A stretch of 64,000 bases of DNA from Pseudomonas synxantha (lineage in GTDB: Bacteria > Pseudomonadota > Gammaproteobacteria > Pseudomonadales > Pseudomonadaceae). The DNA lies in assembly GCF_900105675.1 (NCBI RefSeq), contig NZ_LT629786.1:2418001-2482000 (forward strand). The letters run 5' to 3'. Numbering within the stretch: the stretch's first letter is position 1; every line of letters begins with the position of its first letter. This document shows positions 19,992 to 31,980 of the stretch, one piece after another. The notes beneath the pieces are model-generated. The model was not told the DNA's origin, did no database searches, and worked only from the letters and a program-made list of their open reading frames with translations. Both the position numbers and the translations under genes were made by a program.

Positions 19992-22088
19992 TCACTCATA
20001 GCTTTTGTCAGGCGCTACCGTTTGTTCGGCGCTGCGGATATCTGCCATGAAGCTATCGGCTGGCAATGGGTGCCCCAACAAGTAGCCTTGCAACGAATCA
20101 CATCCCAGGCGAGTGAGAAAATCCTGCTGCACATCGGTTTCCACGCCTTCGGCCACAATCCGCAAGCCCAGGGCCTGGCCGAGCGCCACGATGGCCGAAA
20201 CGATCGCCGCGTCGTCGCTGTCATGTTCCAGGTCACGCACGAAGCCGCGATCAATCTTCAACTCGTTGGCCGGCAGGCGCTTGAGGTACATCAGGCTGGA
20301 GTAGCCGGTGCCAAAGTCATCGATGGACAGGTCGACGCCCATGTCCGAGAGCTGCTGCAACACCGTCATGCTCGCGTCGGCATCGCTCATGGCGGTGGTC
20401 TCGGTAATTTCCAGGGTCAGGCTGTTGGCGGGCAATTGGTGACGCTCCAGGGCGGCCGCTACGCTGTTGACCAACCCGGCGTGACAGAACTGCAACGCCG
20501 AGAGATTTACGGCAATGCGCCAACTCTCATAACCCTGTGCATACCACAGGCTCATCTGGCGGCAGGCTTCGTTGAGTACCCACTCGCCGATGGGAATGAT
20601 CAGCCCGGTTTTCTCTGCCAGTGCGATAAAAGTCGCCGGCAGCAACAGGCCCTGCTGCGGGTGCTCCCAACGCAGCAACGCCTCGGCGCCCACCGCAATA
20701 CCGCTCACTGCGTCGAACTTTGGCTGGTAATACAAGCGAAACTGCCCCTGTTCGAGGGCATTGCGCAGATCCTGCAACAGCTGCAATTGCTTGCGCGCAT
20801 TGGTATTCATCGATACATCGAAGAAGCTGTAGCCGTTCTTGCCCATGCCCTTGGCGTGGTACATCGCCGCATCGGCGTTCATCAACAATTCCTGAGGGCT
20901 GCTGCCGTTGCCCGGGAACAGGGCGATGCCGATGCTGGCAGAGATGTTCAACTCATGCTCGGCGACCTTGAAGGTGCGGTTGATCAGGCCAACCTGTCGT
21001 TCGGCCAAGCCCATGGCATCGTCCGGCTGGGTCAATTGCACCAGCAACACAAATTCGTCGCCACCGATACGGGCGAGGGTGTCCTGGCTGCGCAAGTCCT
21101 CGCGCAAGCGCAGGCCGACCTCGCGCAGCAACTGATCGCCCATGTGATGACCAAATGCATCATTGACCGGCTTGAAGCCATCCAGGTCGATAAACATTAA
21201 GGCAAAGCAGCCGCCCCGCTCATTCACCGCCTGGATACCTTGCTGGATGCGATCCGCCAGCAGCGTGCGATTGGGCAGGCCGGTGAGCATGTCATGCAGC
21301 GCCAGATGGGTCAGCTCCCGGTTGGCCAGGGTCAGGGAATCGGCGAGCACGGCAGTGCGCGCTTCCAGGCGTGCGTCGAGCAGCGAGGTCAATAGCGCAA
21401 TGACCAGCACCGCCAAAGAGGTCACCAAAACCAGGTTATCCAGGCCCCTGCCGCTCAGGCCCGTCAGTGCGGCACCGCAAAAGCTGTCGTCGGCAAAACG
21501 CGCCGCGGCCATCCCGGTGTAGTGCATGCCGACGATAGCCACGCCCATCACCACCGCCGCCCCACCCCGTGCCAGGCGCACATAAGGCGTGTTGCGCCGC
21601 AGGTTGAAGGCGATCCACAGTGCCGCACCGGAAGCCACCACTGCAATCAATAATGAGGCGCCAAACAAAGTGGGATCGTAGTCGATACCCGGCGTCATGC
21701 GCATCGCAGCCATGCCGGTGTAATGCATGCTGGCGATACCGGCGCCCATGATCAACGCACCGAATGCCAACTGCCAGGCCGGCAGGCGTGGCTGACTGAC
21801 CAGCCACAAGGCGAAGCCACTGGATAACACCGCGATCAACAGCGACAGCGCAGTGATGCCCAGGTCAAACCCGAGGGCAAACGGCAGGCGCAGGGCCAAC
21901 ATGCCGATAAAGTGCATGGACCAGACACCGACGCCCATCGCCAATGCACCGCCGCTGATCCATAGATAAACGGCGCGCCCCTTGGCGGTAGCGATACGCC
22001 CGGCCAGGTCCAACGCGGTATAGGACGCCAGTACAGCGACGCACAGGGAAATCACGACAAGGGAGGTTGAATAGCTACCGATCAGCAT
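19992..22088 (-). CDS. MHYT-GGDEF-EAL c-di-GMP signalling protein
   Basis: 698 residues. The N-terminal about 245 residues are the seven-helix MHYT sensor with the signature repeated (SMHYTGMAAMRM and GMHYTGMAAARF, plus a variant SMHFIGMLALRL), thought to bind copper and sense a gas such as oxygen, CO or NO. A GGDEF domain follows with an intact motif ARIGGDEFVLLV (about 345), then an EAL domain with GAEALLRWEHP (about 465) and the later DDFGTGYSS motif. Both catalytic motifs are intact, so it could make or degrade c-di-GMP; no clear RxxD I-site is seen. It is a single gene upstream of the repeat-rich region at 22.1-22.8 kb. Confidence 0.93.
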   Translation of the reverse strand: MLIGSYSTSLVVISLCVAVLASYTALDLAGRIATAKGRAVYLWISGGALAMGVGVWSMHFIGMLALRLPFALGFDLGITALSLLIAVLSSGFALWLVSQPRLPAWQLAFGALIMGAGIASMHYTGMAAMRMTPGIDYDPTLFGASLLIAVVASGAALWIAFNLRRNTPYVRLARGGAAVVMGVAIVGMHYTGMAAARFADDSFCGAALTGLSGRGLDNLVLVTSLAVLVIALLTSLLDARLEARTAVLADSLTLANRELTHLALHDMLTGLPNRTLLADRIQQGIQAVNERGGCFALMFIDLDGFKPVNDAFGHHMGDQLLREVGLRLREDLRSQDTLARIGGDEFVLLVQLTQPDDAMGLAERQVGLINRTFKVAEHELNISASIGIALFPGNGSSPQELLMNADAAMYHAKGMGKNGYSFFDVSMNTNARKQLQLLQDLRNALEQGQFRLYYQPKFDAVSGIAVGAEALLRWEHPQQGLLLPATFIALAEKTGLIIPIGEWVLNEACRQMSLWYAQGYESWRIAVNLSALQFCHAGLVNSVAAALERHQLPANSLTLEITETTAMSDADASMTVLQQLSDMGVDLSIDDFGTGYSSLMYLKRLPANELKIDRGFVRDLEHDSDDAAIVSAIVALGQALGLRIVAEGVETDVQQDFLTRLGCDSLQGYLLGHPLPADSFMADIRSAEQTVAPDKSYE

Positions 22089-22248
22089 AGGACTTCTCGC
22101 GGGCTACCGGGGTGTAAAAGCCCGTGCCAAGTGGCAAAGCGGGCGATTGTAGCGAGAATGAATCTGGGGCAGGTGATTAATTATCAGAAGGCCATTAGTG
22201 ATTTTTTTGCGTCAATCGGATGGCCTCATGAGGCATTTTCTGGTCACC

Positions 22249-22622
22249 ACGGAGATCAAAATGTGGGAGAGGCGGTGCTACGATTCGACTCGCCCCCCGA
22301 GGGCCATGGGTAGCTACACAGCTGTGTAGCAGCCGACGGTAACCACGATGCGAAGCGAGCCGCTCTTGATCTTGCTTTTGATCTTAGGCGCCCCGTCAAA
22401 CCACGCTGGCCGGAATTCGACAGGGATTTGGGGGGTAAACCGGCAGGGATGCCGGTTTAGCCGCCCCGCGCCATGGATGGCGCGTGGCGGCGGCCCCCCA
22501 AATCCATGGCGGATTACGGGCACACCGAGCCTGGGCGAGGTGCCGAGTGGTGGGGCAAGAGCCTTTTGGTTACTTTTGGGTCTTTTCAAAAGTGACCCGC
22601 TGTAAAATAGTGGCCGTTACCG
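22249..22622. repeat. Long structured intergenic repeat element
   Basis: About 370 bases rich in inverted repeats. The core is a perfect 11-bp outer stem (22425-22435 with 22494-22504) enclosing two perfect hairpins (22436-22459, arms TAAACCGGCA/TGCCGGTTTA; 22467-22484, arms CGCGCCAT/ATGGCGCG). A further stem GGTTACTTTTG/CAAAAGTGACC lies near 22568-22600. Such sequences (with CTTTTGGTTACTTTTGGG) recur between genes in P. fluorescens-group genomes; that is from memory. Short open frames in it (on both strands) have repeat-derived content and are not annotated. Confidence 0.7.
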
Positions 22623-22660
22623 CAGGAATGGATATGTACAGGGTCTGATCCAACATCCTG

Positions 22661-22780
22661 GGCGGCTGTCAGGCCGCCATCGGGAGCAAGCCCCCTCCCA
22701 CATTTGGACCGAGACCATCAGTCAAATACTGGTCGGCTGTCAGGCCGCCATCGGGGGCAGGCCCCCTCCCACATTTGGGC
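22661..22780. repeat. Tandem pair of REP elements, 71-base period
   Basis: Two copies of a unit beginning GGCTGTCAGGCCGCCATCGG and ending CCCCCTCCCACATTTGG start at 22664 and 22735. Each holds a small GGC...GCC hairpin before the REP core. They sit immediately downstream of opmB and may serve as its transcription end or mRNA stabiliser. Confidence 0.85.
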
Positions 22781-22784
22781 CGGG

Positions 22785-24251
22785 TCACTCCTTTTCGGCC
22801 AGGGAGGTCTGGCCGTCCCAGCCGCCCCCGAGTGCGGCAATCAGCTGCACACTTGCCACCAAGCGCGACTGCAGCAAGTTCAACACCGTACGCTCGTTAC
22901 TCAGGGCCGTCGCTTGCACGGTGACCACGTCCAGGTAGGCAATCAGCCCCGCCTTGTACTGGTTCTCGGTCAGGCGCAACGACTCACGCGCTGACTCCAG
23001 CGCTTCATTGCTGACCACCGCCTCGTCCGCCAGTACCTTGAGTTGCACCATGTAGTTTTCCACCTCACGGAAACCATCCAGCACCGTCTGGCGGTACTTG
23101 GCCACGGTCTCGTCATAGCTGGCCACGGTGCGGTCGACTTCCGCCGAGCGCTGGCCGCCATCAAAGAGGGTCATCGCCAGTTTGGGCCCCACCGACCAGA
23201 AGCGGTTCGGCAGGCTGATCCAATCCTCATAGGTGCTGCTGGAATAGCCGCCCTGCAGGCTCAGGCTGAGGTCCGGGTAGTACGCCGCCTTGGCAACGCC
23301 GATATTGGCGTTGGCGGCGATCACCGAGCGCTCCGCCGAAGCAATGTCGGGGCGGCGTTCGAGCAACTGGGATGGCAGGCTCACCGGTATCTGTGGCAGT
23401 GCCGGGATTTCCTTGCTCACGGCCAGGTTGAAGTTGTCCGGGGCTTCCCCGATCAATACGGCGATGGCGTTTTCCAGTTGGGCGCGCTGCCAGATCAGGT
23501 CGATCAGACTGGCCTGGGTAGTCTTGAGCTGGGTTTGCGCCTGGGCAATGGCGTCCTTGCCGGCTACACCGGCGCGGTATTGGTTTTCGGTCATCTTCAA
23601 TGAGCGTTGGTAGGTGTCCAGCGTGGCTTGCAGCAGGCGTGTCTGTTCGTCCATGACCCGCAGTTGCAGGTAGCTTTGCACCAGTTCCGATTGTTGGCTC
23701 AGGCGCATCGCGGCCAGATCGGCTGAGCTGGCCTCGGCGCTGGCTTCATTGGCCTCCAGACCACGGCGCAACTTGCCCCAGATATCGGCCTCCCAACTCA
23801 CGCCCAACTGCGCATTGAGGGTGTCGCGAATACCGCTGCTGGAGCTGCTGAGGCTCGCGCTGCTGCTGCCGGTGCCCTGGCTGGCGCGGGTTTTACCGAC
23901 GCTCAGGTCGACGCTGGGGTAGAACGCCCCGCGTGAACTGCGCACCAGTGCCTGGGCCTGGCGAAAACGTGCTTCGGCCTGGGCGACGGTCTGGTTGGAC
24001 GTGTTGAGGCGCACCACCAGGTCATTCAGTTGGCGGTCGCCGTACAGCTCCCACCAGGCTCCGCGGGCCAGGGAGTCACTCGGATTAGCCTGACGCCAGC
24101 CTTGGGCTTCCTTGAATTGCGCCGGTTCGATGACCTCCGGACGCTGGTAGTCGGGCCCGATGGCACAGGCGCCGAGCATGACTGCGCACACCATTACGGC
24201 CAATGACTTCATGCCATTGCCGAAGATTTTATTTGGGGTTGAATCGGTCAT
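22785..24251 (-). CDS. opmB: Outer-membrane efflux lipoprotein OpmB (NodT/OprM family)
   Basis: 488 residues. The signal peptide ends in the lipobox LGAC (lipidated Cys about 29), followed by IGPDYQRPEV, the usual start of OprM-type channels. The rest is two repeats of the TolC-like fold with long helices (ANEASAEASSADLAAMRLSQQSELVQSYLQLR; the motif AERSVIAANANIGVAKAAYYPDLSLS). It forms the trimeric outer-membrane duct of the MuxABC pump. Its ATG overlaps the muxC stop by four bases (ATGA), so it is the last gene of a coupled four-gene unit. A tandem REP pair follows within 5 bases of the stop. Confidence 0.94.
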   Translation of the reverse strand: MTDSTPNKIFGNGMKSLAVMVCAVMLGACAIGPDYQRPEVIEPAQFKEAQGWRQANPSDSLARGAWWELYGDRQLNDLVVRLNTSNQTVAQAEARFRQAQALVRSSRGAFYPSVDLSVGKTRASQGTGSSSASLSSSSSGIRDTLNAQLGVSWEADIWGKLRRGLEANEASAEASSADLAAMRLSQQSELVQSYLQLRVMDEQTRLLQATLDTYQRSLKMTENQYRAGVAGKDAIAQAQTQLKTTQASLIDLIWQRAQLENAIAVLIGEAPDNFNLAVSKEIPALPQIPVSLPSQLLERRPDIASAERSVIAANANIGVAKAAYYPDLSLSLQGGYSSSTYEDWISLPNRFWSVGPKLAMTLFDGGQRSAEVDRTVASYDETVAKYRQTVLDGFREVENYMVQLKVLADEAVVSNEALESARESLRLTENQYKAGLIAYLDVVTVQATALSNERTVLNLLQSRLVASVQLIAALGGGWDGQTSLAEKE

Positions 24252-27200
24252 AGCGCAGTGTCCAGGGCAGCATCGGTACGCACGCCGCGCCAGGCGTTGA
24301 AACGATGGCGTGCGCGGTCGAGATAGAGGTAGACCACCGGAGTGGTGTAGAGGGTCAGGATCTGGCTGAAAACCAGGCCGCCAATGATGGTCAGGCCCAG
24401 GGGGCGACGCATTTCCGCACCATCGCCGGTGCCGAGCAACAATGGCAAGGCGCCGAGGATCGCGGCGAGCGTTGTCATCAGGATCGGTCGCAGACGCAGC
24501 AGGCAGGCGCTGCGGATTGATTCCAGCGGGCCCATACCGTCGTTGCGTTCCAGTTGCAGCGCCAGGTCGATCATCAGGATCGCGTTCTTCTTCACCACTC
24601 CGATCAGCAGGAACAAGCCCAGCAATGAGATCAGGCTGAACTCGCCCCCCGTCAGGTAGATGGCCAGCATGGCGCCCACCCCGGCCGAAGGCAGCGTCGA
24701 CAGGATCGTCAGCGGATGGATATAGCTTTCATACAAAATGCCCAGCACCAGGTACACCGCGACCAATGCGCCCAGGATCATGAACGGCTGACCCTTCTGC
24801 GTGGCCGCAAAGGCATCGGCGGTGCCGGCCATCTTGGCGATCACATCTTCGGGCAAGCCGACCTTGGCAATCGCCCGCTCGATAGCGGCCGTGCCCTGCT
24901 CTACCGTGACGCCGGGGGCCATGTCGAAGGCGATATTCTCCGAAGCGAATTGGCCTTCATGGCTGACGCGATCATCTGCGAGACTGTTTTCATAATGGGC
25001 GATGGTCGACAACGGCACCCGCGCACCATCGGCAGTGATCACCTGTACCTGATTGAGGGTGATCGGGTCCTGGGCATATTTGGGGTTGACCTCCATTACC
25101 ACCTGATACTGGTTGAGGCTGTCGTAGATGGTGGAAATCTGCCGCTGGCTGTAGGCGTTGTTCAGCACGGCGGTGACCATGTTCATGTCGATACCCAGGC
25201 GCTTGGCCTGGTCACGGTCGACAATCAGCGTGACCTGGGCCGCGCCCCGACCCTCACGGGCGTCGATGGCGGTCAGCTCCGGCAACTCGCGCATGGCCGC
25301 AACCACTTTCGGGTACCACAGGCGCAACGCGGCCAAATCACCACTTTGCAGGATGTAGGAGTACTGCGCGCTGGTCTGGTCGCGGCTGCCACCAAACTGC
25401 AGGTCCTGGTCGGCCATCAGGAACAGACGCCCGCCCGGCACCAGCGGCACGTCCTTGCGCAAGCGCTCGATTACCGCCTGGGCGGAGATCTTGCGCTCGC
25501 TGATCGGCTTGAGGCGCACCAGCATCACCGCATTGTTGGTGCCGTTGTTGCCGCCGATAAATCCGGCTACGCTGAGCACTGCCGGGTCCTTGAGCACCGC
25601 CTGGCGGAAGATCTCCATCTTCGGCTGCATCACGCTGAACGACAGGCCATCGTCGCCACGCACGAAACCGATCAGTTGGCCGGTGTCCTGCTGCGGCATA
25701 AAGGTCTTTGGCACCACCACGTACAACGCGACGTTCAAACCAATAGTCAGTAACAGGCTGAGCAGGGTCAGACGCCGATGGCGCAAGATCCAATCCAGGC
25801 TGATGGCGTAGCCGGCGACCATACGGTCGTTGATCTTCTGGCTCCAGCGCTGCAAACCGGTCTGCTGGTTTTTGTCGTGGGGCTTGAGCCAGCGGGCGCA
25901 GAGCATCGGCGTCAGGGTCAACGAGACGATCAGCGAGACAATGATCGCCGCCGACAAGGTGATGGAAAACTCGCGGAACAGGTTGGTGACAATTCCGCCC
26001 ATGAACAGGATGGACAGGAACACCGCCACCAGCGACACGTTCATCGACAGCAAGGTAAAGCCGACTTCCTGGGCTCCCAGGTACGCGGCCTTCATCGGCG
26101 GCACACCTTCATCGATATGCCGGGAAATGTTCTCCAGCACCACAATGGCGTCGTCCACCACGAGCCCGGTGGCCAGGATCAGCGCCATCAGCGAAAAGTT
26201 GTTCAGCGAAAAACCGTACAGGTACATCACCGCAAAGGTGCCCACCAGCGACACTGGCACCGCCAGGGTCGGGATCAGCGAAGCGCGGAAGTTGCCCAGG
26301 AACAGGTACACCACCAGGATCACCAGGCCTACGGCAATCAGCAAGGTCATCTCGGCTTCGTGCAGGGTGGCGGCGATCACCGGCGAGCGGTCCATGGCCA
26401 GGCTGAGCTTGACGCTGGACGGCAGCACCGCCTGCAACGCTGGCAACTGGGCCTTGATCTGCCTGACCGTCTCGATGATGTTGGCGCCGGACTGGCGGTT
26501 GATCACCAGCAGCACCGCCGAGTCATTGTTGAAGAAACCGCTGTTGTAGCGGTCCTCCACGCCATCGGTGATCTTCGCTATGTCCCGCAGGCGCAGGGCC
26601 GCGCCATCCTGGTAGCGAATCAACAGCGGCTCGTAGTCCTTGGCCTTTTCCAGTTGGTCGTTGGCCTGGATCTGCCAGTTACGCTCACCGTCCTCCAGGG
26701 AACCCTTGGGTCGGCGCTGGTTGGCGTTGGCGATGGTGTTGCGCACATCGTCCAGGGCGACGCCGTACTGGTCGAGGGCCTTGGGCTCCAGCTCGATGCG
26801 CACCGCCGGCAGCGAACTGCCGCCGATCTGCACTTCGCCTACGCCGGGTACCTGGGACAGGCTCTGGGACAGGATGGTCGAGGCCAGGTCGTACAACTGG
26901 CCCTTCTGCAACACGTCAGAGGTCAGCGACAACACCATAATCGGTGCCTGGGACGGGTTGATCTTCTTGTAGGTCGGCATGCTGCGCATGCCGCTGGGCA
27001 GCAGGTTGCGCGAAGCGTTGATGGCCGCCTGCACTTCCCGCGCCGCGCCGTTGATATCACGGTCGGAATCGAACGCCAGGATCACTCGCGTGGAACCCTG
27101 GCTCGACGAACTGCTCATGGTGGTGATGCCGGCAATCGAACCGAATGAACGCTCCAGCGGCGTCGCTACGCTGGACGCCATCACCTCGGGGCTGGCGCCG

Positions 27201-27355
27201 GGCAAGCTGGCCGACACCACGATCACCGGGAAGTCGATCTGCGGCAGCGGCGACACCGGCAACAGGTTGAAGCTGACGCCACCGAGCAACATGATCGCCA
27301 GGCTCAGCAGCATGGTGGCTACCGGCCGGCGAATGAAAGGTCCGGACAGGTTCAT
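24248..27355 (-). CDS. muxC: RND multidrug efflux pump subunit MuxC (MdtC-like)
   Basis: 1035 residues. It is the second of two different RND proteins that assemble as a heterotrimer in the MuxABC/MdtABC pump of the inner membrane. Twelve membrane helices with the two large periplasmic loops are evident; the start [17 protein letters not shown] and TM4 with [17 protein letters not shown] (proton-relay Asp pair region) are typical. Its closest relative in the window is MuxB. Overlaps of four bases on each side (with muxB and opmB) show translational coupling. In P. aeruginosa the system exports novobiocin, aztreonam, macrolides and others; the substrates here are inferred only. Confidence 0.95.
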   Translation of the reverse strand: MNLSGPFIRRPVATMLLSLAIMLLGGVSFNLLPVSPLPQIDFPVIVVSASLPGASPEVMASSVATPLERSFGSIAGITTMSSSSSQGSTRVILAFDSDRDINGAAREVQAAINASRNLLPSGMRSMPTYKKINPSQAPIMVLSLTSDVLQKGQLYDLASTILSQSLSQVPGVGEVQIGGSSLPAVRIELEPKALDQYGVALDDVRNTIANANQRRPKGSLEDGERNWQIQANDQLEKAKDYEPLLIRYQDGAALRLRDIAKITDGVEDRYNSGFFNNDSAVLLVINRQSGANIIETVRQIKAQLPALQAVLPSSVKLSLAMDRSPVIAATLHEAEMTLLIAVGLVILVVYLFLGNFRASLIPTLAVPVSLVGTFAVMYLYGFSLNNFSLMALILATGLVVDDAIVVLENISRHIDEGVPPMKAAYLGAQEVGFTLLSMNVSLVAVFLSILFMGGIVTNLFREFSITLSAAIIVSLIVSLTLTPMLCARWLKPHDKNQQTGLQRWSQKINDRMVAGYAISLDWILRHRRLTLLSLLLTIGLNVALYVVVPKTFMPQQDTGQLIGFVRGDDGLSFSVMQPKMEIFRQAVLKDPAVLSVAGFIGGNNGTNNAVMLVRLKPISERKISAQAVIERLRKDVPLVPGGRLFLMADQDLQFGGSRDQTSAQYSYILQSGDLAALRLWYPKVVAAMRELPELTAIDAREGRGAAQVTLIVDRDQAKRLGIDMNMVTAVLNNAYSQRQISTIYDSLNQYQVVMEVNPKYAQDPITLNQVQVITADGARVPLSTIAHYENSLADDRVSHEGQFASENIAFDMAPGVTVEQGTAAIERAIAKVGLPEDVIAKMAGTADAFAATQKGQPFMILGALVAVYLVLGILYESYIHPLTILSTLPSAGVGAMLAIYLTGGEFSLISLLGLFLLIGVVKKNAILMIDLALQLERNDGMGPLESIRSACLLRLRPILMTTLAAILGALPLLLGTGDGAEMRRPLGLTIIGGLVFSQILTLYTTPVVYLYLDRARHRFNAWRGVRTDAALDTAL

Positions 27356-30300
27356 GGTTCAACCGGCTCCAGGCGTTGCGGTTCTTTGCGCCAGCGCCGG
27401 CCAAGACGATCGAAGTACAGGTAGATCACCGGCGTGGTGAACAGCGTCAACACCTGGCTCACCAGCAAGCCCCCTACCATCACCAGGCCCAGCGGTTGGC
27501 GCAGCTCTGCACCGGAACCGCTGGCGAGCATCAGCGGCACTGCGCCGAACAACGCGGCCAGGGTGGTCATCAGGATCGGCCGGAAGCGCAGCAGTGCCGC
27601 CTGGTAGATCGCCGTCTGTGGATCAAGGCCCTGGTTGCGCTCGGCGTCGAGGGCAAAGTCGATCATCATGATCGCGTTCTTTTTCACGATACCGATCAGC
27701 AGGATGATGCCGATGATCGCGATCATGCCCAGGTCGTTGCCACTGAGCAGCAACGCGAGCAACGCCCCCACCGCTGCCGACGGCAAGGTCGAGAGGATGG
27801 TGATCGGGTGGATATAGCTCTCGTAGAGCACACCGAGCACGATATACATGGTGACCACCGCGGCCAGGATCAGCAGCAAGGTGCTCGACAGCGACGCCTC
27901 GAACGCCTGGGCCGCACCCTGGAACTGGGTCTGCACGCCCACCGGCATGCCGATGTCCTTCTGGGTCTGGTTGATCAGCTCCACGCCTTTGCCCAGGGCG
28001 ACGCCGGGGGCCAGGTTGAACGACATCATCACCGCCGGGAACTGGCCGATATGGGCAATCGCCAGCTGCGCCTGGCGCTGCTCCACATGGGCCAGGCTCG
28101 ACAGCCGCACCTGGCCGCCATCGGTAGTCTTCACATGGATCTGGTTGAGGGCAGCCGGGCCGAGGGTCTCGCCGGACTGGGCCTGCAACACCACGCGGTA
28201 TTGGCTGGCCTGGGTGTAGATAGTGGAAATCTGCCGCTGGCCGAAGGCGTCATACAGCGCGTCAGTGATGGTCGCGACGTTGACGCCCAGGCGTGAGGCC
28301 GCATCGCGATCGATCACCAGGTACACCTGCAAGCCCTTGTCCTGCAAGTCGCTGGCGACGTCGGTGAGTTCCGGCAACTGGCTGAGGGCATGCACCAGCT
28401 TGCCACTCCACAGCGCCAGCAACTCGGCGTCCGGGGACGACATGCTGAACTGGTACTGGGTGCGGCTGACACGGTCTTCGATGGTCAGGTCCTGCACCGG
28501 CTGCATGAACAGGCGGATGCCCACCAGCTTGTCGATTTCAGGTTGCAGTCGTGTAATCACCTGCGCTGCGGTCAAATCGCGCTGGCCGTGGGCCTTGAGG
28601 TTGATCAACAGGCGGCCGCTGTTGAGGGTGGCGTTATCGCCATCCACGCCAATGTAGGACGACAGGCTTTCCACCGCCGGATCGGCGAGGATGATCTTCG
28701 CCAGCTCCTGCTGGCGCTGGCTCATCGCCGCAAACGAAATCGACTGCGGCGCCTCGGAAATCCCCTGGATCACCCCGGTGTCCTGCACCGGGAAAAAGCC
28801 CTTGGGCACCACCAGGTACAGCACCACCGTGAGGCCCAGGGTAGCGATGGCCACCAGCAGGGTCAGCGGTTGGTGCTTGAGCACCCATTGCAATTTGCGG
28901 CCATAGGCTTCGATCAGCCAATCGATCCAGGCGCCGCTGGCCTTGTAGAAGCGCCCCTGCTCTTCTTCCTTGGGTTCACGTTTGAGCAGGCGTGCACACA
29001 TCATTGGCGTCAGGGTCAGGGACACCACCAGGGAAATCAGGATCGCCACCGCCAGGGTGATGGCAAATTCACGGAACAGCCGCCCGACCACGTCGGCCAT
29101 GAACAGCAGCGGAATCAACACCGCGATCAACGACAGGGTCAGGGACACCAGGGTAAAGCCAATCTGCTTGGCGCCCTTGAGCGCGGCCGCCATCGGCGTC
29201 TCACCCTCCTCGATATAGCGGGAGATGTTTTCCAGCATGACGATGGCGTCATCCACCACAAAGCCGGTGGCAATGGTCAGGGCCATCAGCGTCAGGTTAT
29301 TGATGGAGAACCCCGCCAGGTACATCACGCCAAAGGTGCCGACCAGGGACAGCGGCACGGCGATAGACGGAATGATGGTGGCGCTGACCCGACGCAGGAA
29401 CAGGAAGGTCACCATCACCACCAGGGCAATGGCGATCAGCAGTTCATGCTGCACATCCTTGACCGAGGCGCGAATGGTCTGGGTACGGTCGGTGAGCACG
29501 GTCACATCGAGCCCGGCCGGCAGGTTGTCGGTGATGCTCGGCAGCAGCGCCTTGATGCGATCGACCACCTCGATCACGTTGGCGCCGGGTTGGCGCTGGA
29601 TATTCAACAGCACCGCCTGGTTCTCATTGGCCCAGGCCGCGAGGCGTTCGTTTTCGGCGCCGTCGACGATCTGCGCCACATCCTTGAGGCGCAGCGGTGC
29701 GCCATTGTTGTAGGCCAGGATCAGTTCGGCATATTGCTCGGGCGAGACCAACTGGTCGTTGGCATCGAGCATCGACACGCGAGTGGGACCGTCAAAGTTG
29801 CCCTTGGGCTGGTTGACGTTGGAAGCGGCGATCAGGCTGCGCACATCCGACAGGTTCAAACCATTGGCCGCCAGGGCCTCGGGGTTGACCTTGATGCGCA
29901 CAGCCTGGCGCTGGCCACCGGCGATGCTGACCATGCCGACGCCGCTGATCTGCGCGATTTTCTGCGCCATACGCGTGTCGACCAGGTCATTGAGCTTGGG
30001 CAACAGCATGGTCTTGGAAGTGATTGCCAGGGTCAGCACCGGGGTATCAGCCGGGTTGACCTTGTTGTACACCGGCGGTGCCGGCAAATCCTTGGGCAGC
30101 AGGTTGGTGGCCGCGTTGATCGCGGCTTGCACCTGTTGCTCGGCGACATCCATATTGATGTCGAGATTGAAACGCAGGGTCAGCACCGAGGCGCCGCCGG
30201 AGCTGGTGGACGCCATCTGGGTCAGCCCGGGCATCTGCCCGAACTGGCGCTCAAGGGGTGCGGTGACCGCGCTGGTCATCACATCAGGGCTGGCGCCGGG

Positions 30301-30453
30301 GTACAGGGTCATCACCCGGATCGTCGGGTAGTCCACCTGAGGCAAGGCCGACACCGGCAGCAAGCGGTACGAAATGATACCGGCCAGCACAATGGCCAGC
30401 ATGCTCAGCGTGGTGGCGACCGGGCGAAGGATGAACAGGCGTGACAGGTTCAT
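27352..30453 (-). CDS. muxB: RND multidrug efflux pump subunit MuxB (MdtB-like)
   Basis: 1033 residues, same family and topology as MuxC. Start [19 protein letters not shown]4 sequence [20 protein letters not shown], and paired large periplasmic domains after TM1 and TM7. In the E. coli homologue MdtBC, the B subunit carries out proton translocation and C the drug binding, so the two copies are not redundant. It is coupled to muxA upstream and muxC downstream by ATGA overlaps, which would help make the two RND proteins in a fixed ratio. No frameshift or gap is seen. Confidence 0.95.
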   Translation of the reverse strand: MNLSRLFILRPVATTLSMLAIVLAGIISYRLLPVSALPQVDYPTIRVMTLYPGASPDVMTSAVTAPLERQFGQMPGLTQMASTSSGGASVLTLRFNLDINMDVAEQQVQAAINAATNLLPKDLPAPPVYNKVNPADTPVLTLAITSKTMLLPKLNDLVDTRMAQKIAQISGVGMVSIAGGQRQAVRIKVNPEALAANGLNLSDVRSLIAASNVNQPKGNFDGPTRVSMLDANDQLVSPEQYAELILAYNNGAPLRLKDVAQIVDGAENERLAAWANENQAVLLNIQRQPGANVIEVVDRIKALLPSITDNLPAGLDVTVLTDRTQTIRASVKDVQHELLIAIALVVMVTFLFLRRVSATIIPSIAVPLSLVGTFGVMYLAGFSINNLTLMALTIATGFVVDDAIVMLENISRYIEEGETPMAAALKGAKQIGFTLVSLTLSLIAVLIPLLFMADVVGRLFREFAITLAVAILISLVVSLTLTPMMCARLLKREPKEEEQGRFYKASGAWIDWLIEAYGRKLQWVLKHQPLTLLVAIATLGLTVVLYLVVPKGFFPVQDTGVIQGISEAPQSISFAAMSQRQQELAKIILADPAVESLSSYIGVDGDNATLNSGRLLINLKAHGQRDLTAAQVITRLQPEIDKLVGIRLFMQPVQDLTIEDRVSRTQYQFSMSSPDAELLALWSGKLVHALSQLPELTDVASDLQDKGLQVYLVIDRDAASRLGVNVATITDALYDAFGQRQISTIYTQASQYRVVLQAQSGETLGPAALNQIHVKTTDGGQVRLSSLAHVEQRQAQLAIAHIGQFPAVMMSFNLAPGVALGKGVELINQTQKDIGMPVGVQTQFQGAAQAFEASLSSTLLLILAAVVTMYIVLGVLYESYIHPITILSTLPSAAVGALLALLLSGNDLGMIAIIGIILLIGIVKKNAIMMIDFALDAERNQGLDPQTAIYQAALLRFRPILMTTLAALFGAVPLMLASGSGAELRQPLGLVMVGGLLVSQVLTLFTTPVIYLYFDRLGRRWRKEPQRLEPVEP

Positions 30454-31748
30454 GAACCGACCTTTTGCGCCTTGCCGGCGTCAGCGCCGGTCTCCCCTTT
30501 TGCCGCAGGTTTGCCTTGTAGGTGTTCGGTCGGCGTGGTCGGCACTTCGCTGCTGTCATTGACCACTTCGATTTCGCTGCCGTCCTTGAGGCGGTCGGTG
30601 CCTTCCAGTACCACGCGGTCGCCGGCGACCAGGCCCTCCTTGATCACGGTGTTGTCGCCGTCGGTGTCACCGAGCACCAAAGGCTGGACCTTGACCTTAT
30701 TGTCGCCGTCGAGCTTGTAGACAAAGGTGCCGGTATTGCCGAACTGGATCGCCGCAGACGGTGCCAGCACCACGTTATGCAGGGTGTCGGCGAGCAAGTG
30801 CACATTGACGAACTGGTTGGGGAACAGCGCCTGGTCCTTGTTATCGAAGCGCGCCTTGAATTTCAGGGTGCCGGTGGTGACATCGATCTGGTTGTCCAGG
30901 CTCTGCAGCACGCCGACGGCCTGCTTTTTCGTGTCGCCACGGTCCCAGGCTTCCACCGGCAGCCTGTTGCCAGCGTGGTAACGAGCGAGCACGGTTTCCA
31001 GGGTATTTTCCGGCAGGGTGAAGGCCACGCTGATCGGCTGGGTCTGGGTGATCACCGCCAGGGCCGTGGTGTCGTTGGCGGCGACCAGGTTGCCGACGTC
31101 AAGCTGGCGCAAGCCGACGCGGCCGCTGATCGGAGCGCGGATCTTGGTGAATTCAAGGTTGAGCTTGGCGTCGTCTACCGCGCCCTGGTTGGTCTTGACC
31201 GTGCCCTGGTATTGCAAGACCAGCGCTTCGGCGGTGTCCAGCGTCTGCTTGGCGATACTGTCCTGGGCATACAGGCCGCGATAACGCTCGACGTCGACCT
31301 GGGCGTTTTTCAGCTGGGCCTGGTTCTGCAGCAGCGTGCCCTGGGCCTGGAGCAAGGCGTTCTGGTAGCTGCGCGGGTCGATTTCCGCCAGCAGGTCGCC
31401 GGCCTTGACCATCTGCCCTTCTTCAAAGGCGATCTTCATCAGCTCACCGCCCACCCGGCTGCGCACATTAATAGTGTTGAGCGCCGTGACCGTGCCCAGG
31501 GCCTTGTAGTACACCGGGAACTCCCCCAGCACCGCTGGCGCCACACGCACCGGCACCGGGCCGGTGGAACCGCCGAAGCCCGGGCGTGCCATGCCGGTTT
31601 TACCGGTGTGCCCGGCCGGCGCGTCTTTATGGGCCGCGCCGCTGGGCCAGAATTTCCAGCACAGGCCGGCGATAACCAGCAGCACGAGCAGGCCAAACAG
31701 CCAGCGACGGGAGTTGCGGGGGGAGGATTGCATGGAGTGATCAACCAT
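30450..31748 (-). CDS. muxA: Periplasmic adaptor (membrane fusion protein) MuxA
   Basis: 432 residues. A single N-terminal membrane anchor ([18 protein letters not shown], about 15-33) is followed by a glycine-rich linker and the usual lipoyl, helical-hairpin (coiled coil around 110-180) and beta-barrel domains; [23 protein letters not shown] starts the lipoyl half-motif. It links MuxBC to OpmB. The C-terminal about 50 residues are Pro/Gly/Ala rich. The start may be 31748 (MVDHSMQSS) or the internal ATG at 31733; neither has a strong ribosome site. First gene of muxABC-opmB; the roughly 150 bases upstream of it must hold the operon promoter. Confidence 0.94.
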   Translation of the reverse strand: MVDHSMQSSPRNSRRWLFGLLVLLVIAGLCWKFWPSGAAHKDAPAGHTGKTGMARPGFGGSTGPVPVRVAPAVLGEFPVYYKALGTVTALNTINVRSRVGGELMKIAFEEGQMVKAGDLLAEIDPRSYQNALLQAQGTLLQNQAQLKNAQVDVERYRGLYAQDSIAKQTLDTAEALVLQYQGTVKTNQGAVDDAKLNLEFTKIRAPISGRVGLRQLDVGNLVAANDTTALAVITQTQPISVAFTLPENTLETVLARYHAGNRLPVEAWDRGDTKKQAVGVLQSLDNQIDVTTGTLKFKARFDNKDQALFPNQFVNVHLLADTLHNVVLAPSAAIQFGNTGTFVYKLDGDNKVKVQPLVLGDTDGDNTVIKEGLVAGDRVVLEGTDRLKDGSEIEVVNDSSEVPTTPTEHLQGKPAAKGETGADAGKAQKVGS

Positions 31749-31900
31749 TGGGCGCGAGAGCTTCTACTTGGGGAGGCTGAAAGATAAGCACTGGGATGCG
31801 TTAAGAAAAGCACCTTTACCGGCTATTTACCTTGGGCTTACAACTTTTAACTTCTATGGCTTAGTCCGACGGCTGTTTCGCTAAGCATTTGAGCTGCAAA

Positions 31901-31928
31901 TAAAAACGGCCTGGACTAGGCCAGGCCG
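31901..31928 (-). terminator. Rho-independent terminator of tpx
   Basis: On the minus strand CGGCCTGG-CCTAGT-CCAGGCCG forms a perfect 8-bp stem followed directly by five T. It is 53 bases past the tpx stop. This is the clearest intrinsic terminator in the window. Confidence 0.9.
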
Positions 31929-31980
31929 CAATCATGCATCATACGTGTTACTGCCAAACGACAGTTACGCGCAGAAACAG

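Noticed and set aside
22314..22605. Overlapping open frames on both strands (91 and 85 codons)
   Set aside because: They run through the palindromic repeat element, mirror each other in composition and have no ribosome site; likely by-products of the repeat.
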